From Pelargonium x hortorum (taxonomy: Eukaryota > Streptophyta > Magnoliopsida > Geraniales > Geraniaceae), in assembly GCA_036897525.1 (NCBI GenBank), contig JAYMTJ010000053.1, positions 1 through 64,000 on the forward strand: a stretch of 64,000 bases of DNA, written 5' to 3'. A program made the position numbers and the translations under genes. The stretch's first letter is position 1, and every line of letters starts with the position of its first letter. Below are positions 37,300 through 49,829 of this stretch, piece by piece. The notes under the pieces are model-generated. The model had not been told where the DNA came from and made no database searches. It saw only the letters and a list, made by a program, of their open reading frames with translations.

Positions 37300-38805
37300 G
37301 AAGAAGGGAAGTCCGAAGCAGTAGCTCTTTACCAATGCAAACTTTACTAACAACTTGTACTGTACATTTCCTTAGGACCAATTCTAAGCGGATATGCTGT
37401 AAGTAAAGGCTGGATTCTATAAACTTGTTTGTTGTAGCTAAAGGTGATGCTTAAATGTATAAAATTTCAATCTTAGCACTCTGTCCTAGCAGTTGTTCAT
37501 GAGGGAAATCCATTCCTGTGTAGCAGTTGAAAGCAAGGTAAGCTTGCTTAGGTGTAGTGGGATTGAAGCCTAAGGAGGATTCCCTTTCTATCCTGTAATA
37601 TAATACCTTGACTCTCGACTTTGTCGCCTTTGCCTTTGAAAGTTATCTCTTGTACTTGTAAATGTCAAACCTGCTGTATCCCTTACTTCTTTGTTACTCA
37701 ACATCTTAAAGAAAGCATTAAAACCTGAAAGACTCTTAATAAACACCTGTAAAGTCTACGGGCCTTGTACTTGAAATCCTTAAACAAAAAGCATAAACTA
37801 CAGACTTTACCTCTTTTTTTTGACCTTCTTTTGAAAACTCTACCTCGGCTTTAGGGCAGGAAAACTTCTACTTACACTTCCTCACTACTTCGACTTCATT
37901 TACAGGAAACCCAGGGAAGCTTTAGCTTCAGAATACACTAACTCCGATGTAATAGCAACTCCTTATTCATATTCTCACTTGCTTTTGTACCTACACCCCT
38001 CAGCCTGACTTTTCAACTTCCTATCTAGTTAAGCAGCTAATCTCTAAGGAAACTTGAAGAAAAGGAAGGGAAGTGCTACCATTACTTTATTGATTGACTT
38101 TCTAGAAGAAAGCAGCTAACCCGCATCTAAGACTTAACTCTCTGTGAGTCTGAGTAATACAGCCAGGAATGCCCCCTACCCGAACAATTAGAACTATCTC
38201 GTACAAAATCTTAGGAATCTGTACTTGGTAAGTACTCCTAACTAGTCAAAGTGAAAGCTTTATCTTTCATCTCCCTTAGCTTCTTTCATAGGGTACCACA
38301 AACTTCTTGCTCTTATGTCCTTAAACCCGCCTTTCAAAACAACTATCTTCGTTCTAGAAAGTGAGTCGGACTTGGTAAATAAGTAAGATGGGAAATGAGA
38401 GGGTCCGGTAGCTAGTGTGCTCTTGCTTTTGTTCAATCTAAATTATAGGGATGGGTCTACTTCCAGCTAACCGCTGCCTCAAAGAAAGATTAGCAATGTA
38501 ATCAAAGTACAAATACAAACAAATGTAAGACTCAAACTAAGATTTATATGTTCTAGCTAAAGCTCTCTTTTCTGGTAAATATAGAACTGAAACTCGAGCG
38601 GTCCAGGTGAAGTAGAGAATAGAGTTTTGTTTACAGGGAGTCTCAGGACAAGGGCAATATAGAACTAAGGGATAAGCCAGGTTATTCTTAAGGACAGGAA
38701 ATGGAAGTGTAGTAGATTGGTAGCTTTGAATTTAGTAAGGGAAAACGGATAGTAAAGAGGGAACCCTTTTTAGGGCTTTGGCAAAAAACCCTAAAGTTTA
38801 TACCT
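37300..38805. other. Unassigned stretch
   Basis: No supported gene. The plus strand is relatively C+T-rich around 37600-38300 compared with the neighbourhood. I see no promoter, tRNA or repeat that I can defend. Confidence 0.5.
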
Positions 38806-38808
38806 AGA

Positions 38809-38961
38809 ATGTCTTCAATCTATCGAAGTACAAAAAGTAATAAGGAGGTACGTGTTTTTGAGAAAGTCCTGTTATTAGACACTGTAAAACATAGCTCTAC
38901 GGGACTTTTAAATGGAAGAATTTATATAAAGATTAAGGGTATCGATTCGAAAAAGGCCTAA
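38809..38961 (+). CDS. Small 50-codon frame, hypothetical
   Basis: An ATG opens a 50-codon frame: MSSIYRSTKSNKEVRVFEKV, a middle part LLLDTVKHSSTG and a basic end RIYIKIKGIDSKKA. It has balanced polar and hydrophobic composition, unlike the Leu/Phe-rich chance frames around it. A second frame that starts before its end (39021-39242 from a TTG, open further upstream) is also hydrophilic (ESELDKSHSFYERAGSS, KRAKMMKRHRIEF) and might be a neighbour or the same gene in another frame. No family is recognised and no ribosome binding site is evident. Confidence 0.3.
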   Translation: MSSIYRSTKSNKEVRVFEKVLLLDTVKHSSTGLLNGRIYIKIKGIDSKKA

Positions 38962-38969
38962 AAAGTAAC

Positions 38970-40195
38970 TGAAAACCTCTAACTATTTGCGAAGCGAAAA
39001 AAGGCACACAAAGTGGAGAATTGTGCTCTTTTCCTTCTGTCGAAGCCTTCATAGTATCCCCCTATTCCTTTGAGTCTGAACTCGATAAAAGCCATTCTTT
39101 CTATGAAAGGGCGGGGTCCTCTCTTTCAAAACCCCAAAATGACAGTCAAATTCTTAAAAGAACCATTTGGATAAAAAGGGCCAAAATGATGAAAAGACAC
39201 AGGATAGAATTTCTTAGTTATAGTAAAGAAACTCTTTCTTAAAATCTTTCCTCAGTTAGTTTCAATTTTATAGGGATTTCATTCAGGTGTTTGAAAGAGT
39301 TTTCCTTGTTCTAATTTACTTGTATTGGTGTTTACAAGTTTTGGCAAATGAGTGTTTATCTAGATAAGGCAGGGAATACTCGTTACAGTAAGAAGCTCTG
39401 AAGAAAATAATTCTGAAACAAGGTAGTACAAATAAGCAGTTGATGGGTTTATATCTTTCTGAGTCTTATGGGATTAGAACTCTTGTATTCTGCAACCTAG
39501 AAAGTTCCAGGTTTACGGTAAAGAACTCTATTGAAAGTCTGCTTTTCCTTCTTGACTTGCTCTAGTGTATTGAGTTTCTCTTGTGCTGTTAGTTTTCTAA
39601 ATCTAAACTAAAAAGGGGATGCTAAAAGGATTTATTTGGTAAGCCGTACAGGGCTGCTAGGAGCTTATAAAGAAAAGGATTTGTATAATACAAAAAAAAA
39701 ACGTCTTCGAATTTCTAACTAATAGGAAAACCCTAAAAATTTTATAGTAACTAGAGTCAGGATCTTTAATTCTCTTTGCCGGTTCTTGAAAGTTTTTGCT
39801 TTGCGAATATGTCCAGTTTTAGGTTATTAAGAGGGTCGAAGTAAGATTTTCTAGAATATCAATCCCTAAGGCAGCCCCTTTCTGCTTGTTTAATAGCATA
39901 GACAGAATACGAGTTTCCGGTTATAAGTTAAGTAGTAGCGCTGGTTTGAAAGTCAAGCTTAAGGGAAGTCGTAGAAAAAGCTATCTCCTAGAGTTTGACT
40001 ATACCTAATTTGTGGAGTAAGTTTCATTGAGGGTTGAGGGCAGTCTTAAAAAGTCCAGATATCCCCGGGTGCTAGAAAACGAGTTACAATACTAAGTTTC
40101 CAAGCAAGTCAGAGCCGCGGTTTTCTATTCCAGTTTAAACTTCATGTTTGAGGGGAGTGACTCTATTCGTAATAGTCAAAACTGATGTGAAATAG
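38970..40195. other. Mostly unassigned; one basic protein-like patch
   Basis: Besides the frame at 39021-39242 noted with its neighbour, the plus strand near 39940-40010 reads AGLKVKLKGSRRKSYLLEF, a basic patch faintly like ribosomal-protein sequence. I could not extend it to a recognisable protein. An exact 18-mer at 39472-39489 recurs at 41540-41557. Confidence 0.4.
39472..39489. repeat. Exact 18-bp dispersed repeat
   Basis: GATTAGAACTCTTGTATT occurs here and again at 41540-41557, same orientation. About 0.1 such pairs are expected by chance in a window of this size. Confidence 0.7.
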
Positions 40196-40203
40196 GCTTG
40201 GCG

Positions 40204-40627
40204 GGGGAAACTACGAGGCACCTAAACTGATGATATTTGATATTCTGGATAGAAACCTTGGCACGATTCTACTCAATCTGTATTCCTGGTTTTCTTTATC
40301 TTTATCGATGGGAAAGTCTTATATTTGGGGAGTTGCTTATAGCGTACGTTCCTCTGTTTCTCGGTTTAGGTCAACGGGATTGTAGGGAGTAGGAATTCCT
40401 CTTATTCTATTGTTTTCTACTTCGCTTTTGGATATTGGGATAATTTGAGTGAGGTTTTATTGTCCTCTTCTTTACTAATCTAGTGAATAAGGCTAAATTA
40501 AAGGTATTAGAATCGGGCGGTAAATATGTCGAATGGGGAAACGCATTACGGGGCACCTAATAAACTAAGGATAAATGGACACTCTGGATAATGTTTTTGG
40601 CATGATTCTATTTGATCCGTAAACCTT
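40204..40627. repeat. Diverged tandem duplication, ~331-338 bp offset
   Basis: GGGGAAAC...GGCACCTAA...ACT...TCTGGATA...TTGGCACGATTCTA (40204-40289) recurs at 40535-40627 as GGGGAAAC...GGCACCTAA...ACT...TCTGGATA...TTGGCATGATTCTA. Identity is about 75% by eye with small insertions in the second copy. Similarity appears to continue more weakly downstream of each. Both copies translate to hydrophobic segments, so a duplicated membrane-protein segment is possible, but no frame stays open. Confidence 0.75.
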
Positions 40628-40872
40628 TTTATTAGCTTGGATAGGAAATTCTTTCGTTATTTCGTCAGTAGTTGCTCTCTTCTCTATCCGGTTCTGTATA
40701 TTCGGGTAGTCAAAAGTAGTCGGAGGCTTGGGACTCGAAGGTTCTCCGTGTAAGGTATAGCTAGTTTCATCAATAGAGATTTCCTTCTTTTCTTTGGTGG
40801 CGGTGCTCTTTGGTTAGCTGCTTTACGAGGCAGGTTGACAAGGGATGTAGAGATAGTTTTTTATTGGGATTG

Positions 40873-41156
40873 AGTAATGAAGTCCAATTTGAAAGAGAGA
40901 GACTAAGGGTATAGAGATAGATGGATTTCCCGGGTTTCGGGTTAAGTTAATACAGTTAAGCGGGTAACCCGAGGTAGATAATAGGTAGCATTTCTCAAGA
41001 AAAGAAAGGGTAGATAGATTACGGAGCTCATAAGTAAGCCGGGTTTTCCTCAGCGAGGGTTTTAGTAATGAAGTCAAATCGTTAAGGAGATCTCTTTCCC
41101 AGTCTGAACTAAGGGTTTTAGGCCCTACTAGAGAGATTTCTTATACTCGGGTTTCG
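40873..41156. repeat. Second diverged duplication, ~190 bp offset
   Basis: AGTAATGAAGTC, then a GA-rich stretch, CTAAGGGT, and GATTTC...CGGGTTTCG (40873-40939) is repeated in the same order at 41064-41156, with insertions in the second copy. Together with 40204-40627 this makes 40.2-41.2 kb a zone of nested local duplications. Confidence 0.6.
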
Positions 41157-41159
41157 TCG

Positions 41160-44100
41160 TAGCCCCCCATTTTTCTTTTTAGGAAAAGGTCTATCTCAAA
41201 AGAACAGAAATTTTACTATGTATGCCTTTTTGTTTCGGTTTAAAGAAATTCTCCCGTGTTGAAATTTGGGGGGTTTGTTGTAGAACTTAGACTTTTTATA
41301 CTTAGAATTTCTTGTAAAGTTGTAAAAAAGGGACTCTTGAAGTTAGGAGTCTTTTAAGGAGGCCCTAATTAAGTCTTAGTTTTCCCTTAGGCACGTATCC
41401 CAGAGATTTGAAGGGTTTGCTTTTAGCTACTATAAAATTTGTAGGGGTTCCATTAAAGAGTGCTTGGGTATAAAGGAGACTCTATTTGTTTGAGTTTGTT
41501 AACTGCTGGTAGATGCAAAGTCCTCGATAAGTTTTTTGAGATTAGAACTCTTGTATTAGTAGCTATCAGTAGTATAGCGGAGAGAATCCCCTTTTTAATG
41601 AAAGAGCGGAAACGACACTCTAACTCTATATGTATGTTTTCTATTCTAAGTGTAGATAATAATCCAGTTTTCCAATTTCAGTTAAAGTCAAGTCATAAAC
41701 TCTAAAGTGAAGGCTTTTTTCTTCCCGATTCAGTGTAATAAGTCACACAAAGAGTTATTAAACCAAAGGAATTCTTTCTTGCTTGTGTTTCTGTATTTGT
41801 ATATTCTAGGCATTCAAGGGGTAAGTAATAGAATAGGAGTCTGCTTCCTCTTTTCAGGACTGGTAAATCCTTTTTCTATCCCAACAAGTGTCCCCATTTA
41901 AGAAAAGTAGTCAATTCTGACTCAAAAGTCTCAAAGTGCAAATAGAAACTGACAATAAATGACACGCTAGACAGTAACTTAGGAAGTGTTTTCTTCAGTC
42001 CTCAATCTTTTTTTTAGTGAGTCTTTATTGGAAAGGTATAGAATATCTATGTTTCTTCCTGCTAAAGTAATAGAGTAAGGGGACTCACCTTGCTAAGTCT
42101 CCTAGTCCAAAAAGGGTTAGGAAGAAAATAGGGTTCCTTTTACTTTTAGGGTTCTGTAAAATACTATATTTGAGTTGTATTTAAGAGGTTGTTGTAGATA
42201 GAGTCCTAAGGGAAGGAAGGTTAATCTTGGAGCACAGTGGAAAGGTTCAAGTCTTAAAAAAAGGTATCCTAAGAGATTATTTAACAACCGAAAAAACCAG
42301 ACTCTTATCTTAAACTTTCTTGTGGACCCTACTATATTAGATTAGAGACTCCGGGGCCAGATTAGGCCTTTCCTACTTTATCCAGAGATTCAAGGGTTTC
42401 CTTGACCTTAAAAGGGAATTAATTCAGTTAGGCACACGAGGCAAATAAAACTTATCCTTATGAGTATCCGCTAAAACGGGTTGTACACCTAATTGAAACT
42501 CTATTATCCACTAAAAAGACTTAAGGAAAAAACCTTTCTTTATCTTGTTGTAAAAAACTACTGAATTTTTCACTCAAAAGCACGGAGGTCAATTCTATTT
42601 AGTACGCTCCCCTGTTTCTAGATGCTTTACCTTTTCTGTATAGACTGAAATCCAAAAGAAGGGCACCTTGACTTATATATTCTTCACAAATTCTTAGCCC
42701 TAGAAACAGGGAACTCCTTCAATCCCTACCCTATACTAGTGAACGAGAAAGAATTCCACCCCCTTTCTGTAGCCTGAAGCAGCTCTTATAAAATTGTTTC
42801 AAATTCGAGTTGTTAGCTTAATCTTAGTAAAGCCGCTTAGGAATAGGAGTTCCATGCCTGAGTATTGGAATTTTAGAGTCACTACAGTTCCTACACGGGG
42901 GCTCTTTTTACTCTTCATGGAAACCCAAGAATTAGAGAGTGTCCAGTTTTAACCTACTTTATTAAAGGGATTCCTTACTCTTTTTTCAGCTAAAAGTAAT
43001 AGGCTTTTCTTAAAAAGTACCTATCTGGGCACAAGCTTCTTTATAATCTGTCTGAAATTCCCACTAGAGTCTAAAATTTAGGTAACGAGTTCCTCAAAAG
43101 GGGTACTCCAAAAGAATTTCCAGGTTCTGCGCGTGTGACGCTGAAGCTACTATCGAGTTACAAATAATATAACATATTTTAGAAATCCTTTGTTTTCTTT
43201 TGTATAGGCTGATAAATAATCACTAATCGAAAAAGATTTGAACCGCTTAGCAAGCAACTACAAATTGAAGCACACAAGGGTCCCGGTTAAGCAAAAAAGA
43301 AATATGGGTTTGCACAGCTTAGAAATTAATGAAAGGGGTCCTTTATTCTCCTGAGGCTACTGTCTTCATTCAGGAACTTAGGTATTAAATCGCTTAGAGA
43401 AAGAGTTTTTAATATTTGTGTAGAATGCAATCACTTATATAGAAGTTATAGAAGTCCTGTTTCTAGTTTCTCCTCAATTTCGCAGTACTCTTTATTTATA
43501 TATCGGATAACTCTTAGAAGTCAGAACTTTCCTAGGATTTGTTATGCTTTTGATGGTGAGTCCGTGCCTAATTAAGGCCCCAGAAATAAGGTATCTCTGT
43601 CAGCATAAAACGATAGAAGTGGAGTCAGTCCAACATAAATTTAGAATACTAAAAAAGGACTCTGATTAAGTAAGCAAGGTTGACCGAAGTTTACCTATGA
43701 CGAGTTCCCTAAAGAAGGGATCTATAAACATAGAAAGGGAAATCCTTCACTTTAGCGACCTTACCTCTCACTCAGAACCTGTTTGTTACTCTATACCTAT
43801 CCATCTTAGCTATAACTGCTTTCTTAGGAGATATACCTTTCATCTTATAGCTAAACTTATCTTCTTATGGGGCTACCTTTCCTACGAGCTATTAATCATT
43901 TATTTGACTTGGTTGAAGAACACAGCTTCTTGGTCGAGGATTCCCCCTTTTTTTTAATAAGCAACACCGGCTTTACTCCAGTTTTGCCTTCTTTAGGATT
44001 TTCGTTCTCTGTGACTTTTGTAAGTTCCTGACTTTAGCTTATATCTAATATTTAGCCAGCCAGTAAAGCGCCCTCTTTTTCACTATATGTCAAATGAACT

Positions 44101-46395
44101 GCCTTAAGGCGACCGCCCTTTAATACAAAAATTTTTTGATGCTAAAGAAGAGCATCTACATTTATTATTCCTTGTAAAGACTCCCTACTACCTAACCCTA
44201 GAGTTCCAGGATATCAGATGTCTATAAAGTCCTTTGAAAAGTTTTATAGGGGGCTCCCTAAGCGGTTGTCGCGTTGTAGGTAAATCTAATAGGCTTTTCG
44301 GAGTTTTCTATTAACCCGTAAGTCTTTTTAAATAGTGCGACTCGAACCAATGAATTCTAATTAGGATGCTTTTTGCTTGATCTAAAAGGAAATAAGAAGA
44401 GTAAACAAGGGTTAAACACTTGGGAAGGCCCCTAACTTACTTACAAGAAATTCGTAAAATCAGTATAAGAATCATTTTCTGCTGATAGGATTACCGTATT
44501 AGGAATAAGTTTCAAGTAAGTGAAAACCAGATAGATATAAGGCTTTTTTCTTATGAGATGAGGAAACCTTAACCACAAAAAAGATGGATATTCTAGTTTA
44601 GTTGGCACTGTTGATGCAAAGTAGTCATGAATTATATAAGTATACGATATCCTTCCAAACGGAACTTTTAAGTGTAAATTCGTTAGGTTACGCCTTTTTA
44701 AGCTATTTTGTAGAATTGCCTTTACCATAAATCACGAAGTAGTGTGGGACTTTATATTAGAGAGGCTCGCCCTACACTCCACCACATACAAACTACTAAG
44801 TCGTTCCTTGTAAATGAAATTGTAAAGTAATAGAACAGTAAGTTAGCTTGCCCGTTTTCTATGATATGAATCGATGCATTAGGATACTTTTCAATAGAGA
44901 TTTTCCTTTAATTAATAAGTTAGTAAAGATGATTACGAAGTACCCGTGGGGATTATAAAGGCATCCTAAACGTCTACTTCTTAAGTATTTAAAAGTATAA
45001 TAGAGAGTGCTCTTAAATGTTGGACGCTCGTCCTAAAGCCAGGTTGGTAGGTTAACTATCCAGTAAAACAAAATGACGGAAAAAAAGAGAGCTAAATCCC
45101 AGTTTCTTTTTTGCTATGTACGCCCTCTACGCGACTCATATAAGGTAAGTGGCTCTCTTGTGTTAAGTAAACCCTATGCTTTTCTTACTTGCTTGAATAA
45201 TTGAATTTCTTACCCGCTACCGTTTGCTGATTGAAGAGATTTTTTGGCAAGGCTCAGCACGGTACTTTTCTACTATTTATAGAAACCTATCGGAGCAAAA
45301 CCCTTGTAATTCGGCAGTTAAATAATTTATGTATTAATTTGTGAAGTAAAAACTTAGTATAGGACGTCTGAACGACCTAGAGCCAGCTCGAGACCCTATG
45401 CTGTAAAATTCTCTGTCATATAAGCTAAAGAAATACTGGACTTAATAACAACACAAAGCCCCTTTCTTTCACTCTCTTTACCGAAGCTAGACACAGTTCC
45501 TTAAAAGAGCAAGGGCTAGAATAGATTTGAACTTATAAGCAGGAGTCCTGGAAAACTACCGAAGTCAAGACTTAGACAACTCCTATTGTTATTGTATACT
45601 CTTTATTAGACTGGCATTAAAAATTCCCAAAGTATGCTAATCAAGGGGATCTCCTTCCTTTTTGAAAAGGCTTGTGTAATTTTTAGCAAGAGTAACCGTT
45701 CTTGTAGCTGTAGGGCTCCTTCCTATATATAGTTTATCAGATAGCTTGTATTTAGATTCTTTTGTGCCTTTAAGCATTTTATACTCCTTAAAAGCTTTCA
45801 CGGAATTTGATACTTGAAATCAAAGAAACAAAAACTCCTCCATCAAGTGTTTCTTAATGCCTTTGAACCAGAATACAAATAACAACAAGCAGGAATCCCG
45901 GGTTTTAAGCTTCTTTATTTTACGGAGTCCCGGATAACTTTAAAACAAGCAGAACAATGAGAAAGTATATCCTTTGCCCCTTGACTGATTAGGAATTCTT
46001 ACAGACAGATTTGTTAGGAGTTTTTTATTATATTCCCCTAAAGTGAGTATCTGTTTCTTAATGTACATTGTACGAGATTCTTAAATAGTCTAAGTCTAAT
46101 TACTACGCTTTGTACTACTCTTCATAATAAGATAGATTTGTTTGTTAGTCTTAGCAGTACCCCTTTTAAATAACCTGCCTTATAACTTTTAGGGGAGTAT
46201 GAGTCCTATGGTTGTATTCCCTAGCTTACAGAGAAGTCTAATCGGAGTTAGTAGAGAAGTATACTGTTATACTGTATTCTAGTTTATAGCCTTAGTATTC
46301 TATTAGTTATTCTTAGATAGTTATGGAATAGTCTAGATAGGTAAGTAGTTGACTCCTGCCCCTTATCTATAAAAGAGGATACTTAGTAAAGTATA
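41160..46395. other. Long unassigned stretch
   Basis: No gene I can support in about 5 kb. The longest frames (43697-43957 plus, 44441-44728 minus, 86-95 codons) have chance-like composition. The second copy of the 18-mer is at 41540. Confidence 0.6.
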
Positions 46396-46398
46396 TAG

Positions 46399-46773
46399 TT
46401 CCGTCTATTGTACCCGAAGGCCTCCGATCCGAAGAAGGGAAATGTAAGGAGTACACATACACTATGACACCACCGACTTGTTACCTTATTTCAGAATACC
46501 TTCTTTCTCGATACCCATTTTATTAGTCTCGGGTTTCAGCTACACTTGGATTTTTCTTCTTAGAGGAACATACATCCTTCCCTAGGAGCTAGACCTGTCT
46601 TTAATAAGCCGTCTCTTACTCTTTGTAACCCTTACTCCCAGCTTTACCTTTTCCTAGTATCTATACCGGCCAGCCCGGTTAATGAGCGACTAATTACTCC
46701 CAAGGACTAAGCTAGACAAGTAGACACTGCGGCTGTTGAATCTTCCGAATCAAAGACAAATAAACTAAAATAG
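46399..46773 (+). pseudogene. Possible decayed coding tract, unknown
   Basis: One frame of about 124 codons with about three breaks under the standard code. It starts FRLLYPKASDPKKG, continues with RNIHPSLGARPVFNKPSL and VSIPASPVNERLITPKD, and ends with an acidic/polar tail VDTAAVESSESKTNKLK. A hydrophobic run with similar decay lies just upstream in another frame (about 46195-46340). The polar C-terminus and Pro/Ser content are protein-like. No family is recognised, and it is not beyond chance on length. Confidence 0.28.
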
Positions 46774-46779
46774 CTAATG

Positions 46780-49525
46780 ACTTTTCTCATTCCAGTATAT
46801 AATATCCTAACTAGAGATTCCGCTGACTTTAGCTTCTAATTTCTCCTACAGGACTTTGTAAACCCTATAAAGAGATAGGTTTTAGTATTTAATTCCTTAC
46901 TTATCTGCTCGGGCTTTCTTAAGGAGTTCATTATTCCCAGTTGTTAAGACTTTCCTGTATTCTGGAGATATTTTCTAACAAGACAAAGGCTGCTATTCAA
47001 GAATTAACTTCCCTTGGGTTTAAGCTCCAGTCTAAGGGCTCAAATTTGCTTAAGTAAGGATCCCTTTCTTTAATAAGAAACCCAGAGTCTACCTGTAGTT
47101 TGGCACATACATAGGAACAAAGAGGAGAAGTTGCCTCCCTAAATTAGTGTTATACTTTATAACTATTTATGAAAACTCATTTTAGTCTAGAGCCACGGCA
47201 GGCTTTTCTAGAACAAAAATGAGATTATAGTTTCTTAGATCCTTATATCTACGAGAGATCTAATATAGGATAGGTCTGGCTTTTGTAAGGCTGCCCTCGC
47301 GCAGCCCTAACCTAACTAAGTTATCCGGGGATTCTACTAATTTAAGGATTTTTTTCCCTAATCAAGACTCTTTACTTTACAAATGCAAATGCTGTTTAAT
47401 CTTTCGCTGACTTAGCGGAACCCTACCTCTAATTTGACTTTAATAGCAAAAGCTCCTCGGGAGGAACCCCTTAAATTGTTAATTATTGAAGTCTTCTCTT
47501 TTGTTTGATTGCTTCTAGTCATAAATTCTATATAAATAAATTATATATGCTGCATTCTATAACCCTACTAACTATAAGAATCCTAATCTTTACAGGGTTG
47601 GTTTTAAGTAATTCCCTATTTATTTGCGGTACCAAGCCCTAAACTAAGAGGGAACTCCCTAAATGGCTAGAATTTCAAAAGGGTTTTTGCCTGCAGGGAG
47701 TATTATAATCTTCGAAAAATTAGCATTAAAATCTCTTGCTTATACCGAGGCCGAAGAAAAACACCCCAGCTTAACTACAAGCTTTCTCGAAAAGACTAAA
47801 CTAAAGCTCGATGCTAATACAATAAAATTTCAACTCTAAAATTCCTACGGGAACCCTTTATTAACACGATCTAGGAAACTCCTTTAAGTTTAAGTAAAAT
47901 TTAGTGCGCTTTCCTGCAATACACTAAGCTGAAGGATACTTTGCATACCGTAGACTAAGCTGTTATTACTATATTTCATTCGGTGGGATCATTAAAAAAA
48001 CTCGAAGTACACTTAGGAAATTAGAACCTTTCTTTAAGCCTACCTTTGTTTTTTGTAAAAAGATTTATCTTTTCAGGATCCAGGCCTAGGTTTTCCTTGT
48101 CTTGTAGTATAAGAAAAAAATACAGATTACGAATATTTCGACAGAGAGGCATGGGATTACCAAATAAGGCAGGAATTCCGAAAGTTTTTTATAGTAACCA
48201 TATGAGAGAGCCCCTAGATACAGGTTAAAAGTACTTTTTGCTTTGTTCCTAATTAACTCGACTTGAAATCTCTAAGGGTTTTAATGAAATAGTATTTAGG
48301 ATTTTTCTGAAGCTCTTTTGAAAGTATTTACTTAAGGGTGCCATTTAGAGTCTAGGATACGCTTGGGAAAGACCCTTGCCTTGTTTCCAGTTTTAAGAAA
48401 GAAACCTTATTTGTTTATTACTTTTCTAGGCATAGTGTCCGAGTTTTAAGTAGCTGTACCGGTCATTTTTGTGCGCTTGAAAGAACATGAGTTCAAATCT
48501 GAGTTTTTGGTTATTATGTGCAAGATCTAAGCACCATTTTACTTGTGAAAACAGAATTTCCCTTTTTGATAGCTAGATAAAGATCTTTTGGTTATCAGTT
48601 CTTAGTTTTCACGGAGAGTTTTGGAGTTTTGCGCAAGGGATTTGCGGATCCTGTTACTAGGCTCCTCTCAGTTGTTATTCTAGTTTCTTTTTTACTTTAC
48701 CCGGTACGGTAAATTAAAGTATCTAAAAGTTGGCCCTTAAAACTAGAATATATACCCCTTCGAAGTACAGAAGAGCAAGAATGAATATAATAAGACCCTT
48801 TTTTAAGATCCCTTGTTTATATTGTTTTTACTTACTCTGATTTAACGTGTTTTAATAATTAAACTTTGAGCGTGCATATTGGGGCTCTCTCGAATAAATA
48901 GCAAAGTAACCTTTTGAATGAAAACTAGATAAAATCTAAAAGTCTTTTAGTTTAGCGACATAAATCAAAATGTACTTGCTAGCAGTCAAAGAAGTCACTG
49001 TATTCACTGTCGATGGAATAGGTGTTGGTAGGCGCCCAGAGTCTAGGGCACTGGCTTATGGACCTACTTTCAATGAGGGAGGTGTATTAAGTTGGCTGGC
49101 TTAGATGATTCCTAGATACCAGGGACTGGTTGGTTAGAGATGTTGTGTTTAGGCATGAGATCTTGAGGACTTCTTTAAGGAATAGAAACTAGGATAAGAA
49201 ACCCTTATTTTTTTTTTTTGAGTTGGGCACCCTTTCGTTTTCATACACAAGAAAGGTGAGGATTTCTAGTTCGGAAGAGAAGAACTTACATCCAAAGAGA
49301 TCGAGTTAGGGTTAATAGACAGAGTCTAAGGTTATTATTACCGATTCCTAAGAAAGAGACATAGTGGGCTACCAGTCTACACAATGACCTAAGAAAAGAC
49401 TTCTAAAAGCCAGTATCAACCAGATTCGAAACCGTCCGCATTCATTATAAAGTTACTTATATAATATTAGTAATAACGGAGGAAACCATACCGGATCAGG
49501 GGCTCCGCATTATAGTATTTCTTCA
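46780..49525. other. Unassigned stretch
   Basis: No supported gene. It contains GGAATTCC at 48172 inside the 60-codon plus frame 48046-48228, which is basic but unrecognised. A TTCAAAT-like T-loop near 48500 did not fold as a tRNA. Confidence 0.55.
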
Positions 49526-49532
49526 AAGTGGT

Positions 49533-49826
49533 ATGGTAGCCATCCACGAAACGAAATTCCTTGTTATGTGGGATTTATGCTTTACGACTCCTATTTCAGA
49601 TGGACAATTGATAAAGTCTTCCTTTACTTTGCACGAAGGGATACAAGAATCTTTCCATAAATTTATAGATTCAGTACATCGGAGAGAATGACGGAGTGTC
49701 TTATGACATGTAATAGAAGTTTTTATAGGCTCTGGTAATAATTTATGTAATGTACGTAATGTACAAGGTATACAAAAAACTGGAGTCAAAAATTATGCCC
49801 TTTTTTACCCTTTTTTACCAAAATAA
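49533..49826 (+). CDS. Hypothetical 97-codon frame if TGA is tryptophan
   Basis: From the ATG at 49533 the plus strand reads MVAIHETKFLVMWDLCF, TTPISDGQLIKSSFTLHEG, QESFHKFIDSVHRRE, then VFIGSGNNL and NVQGIQKTGVKNYALFYPF. It ends at TAA, with two in-frame TGA codons where Trp would fit. The frame is also open upstream of the ATG to about 49410. The minus-strand frame 49523-49789 covers the same bases and is probably its shadow. Under the standard code only the first 52 codons are open. Frames of this length read with two stops only are expected a few times by chance, so it is a candidate rather than a gene. No family recognised. Confidence 0.28.
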
Positions 49827-49829
49827 GTA

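Noticed and set aside
39880-40100. Basic patch AGLKVKLKGSRRKSYLLEF as a ribosomal protein S3 relic
   Set aside because: Only about 20 residues look suggestive, no conserved S3 motif follows, and the frame has about the stop density of random sequence.
44441-44728. 95-codon minus-strand ORF
   Set aside because: Chance-length and without a recognisable family. The composition is only mildly polar.
45520-45600. tRNA-like T-loop on the minus strand (AAGTTCAAATCT)
   Set aside because: The stem bases are not complementary and no other arm is found.
48420-48530. Possible Ser/Leu-type tRNA (TTCAAAT loop)
   Set aside because: The T-stem does not pair (ATGAG versus CTGAG), and no acceptor or anticodon stem can be drawn.
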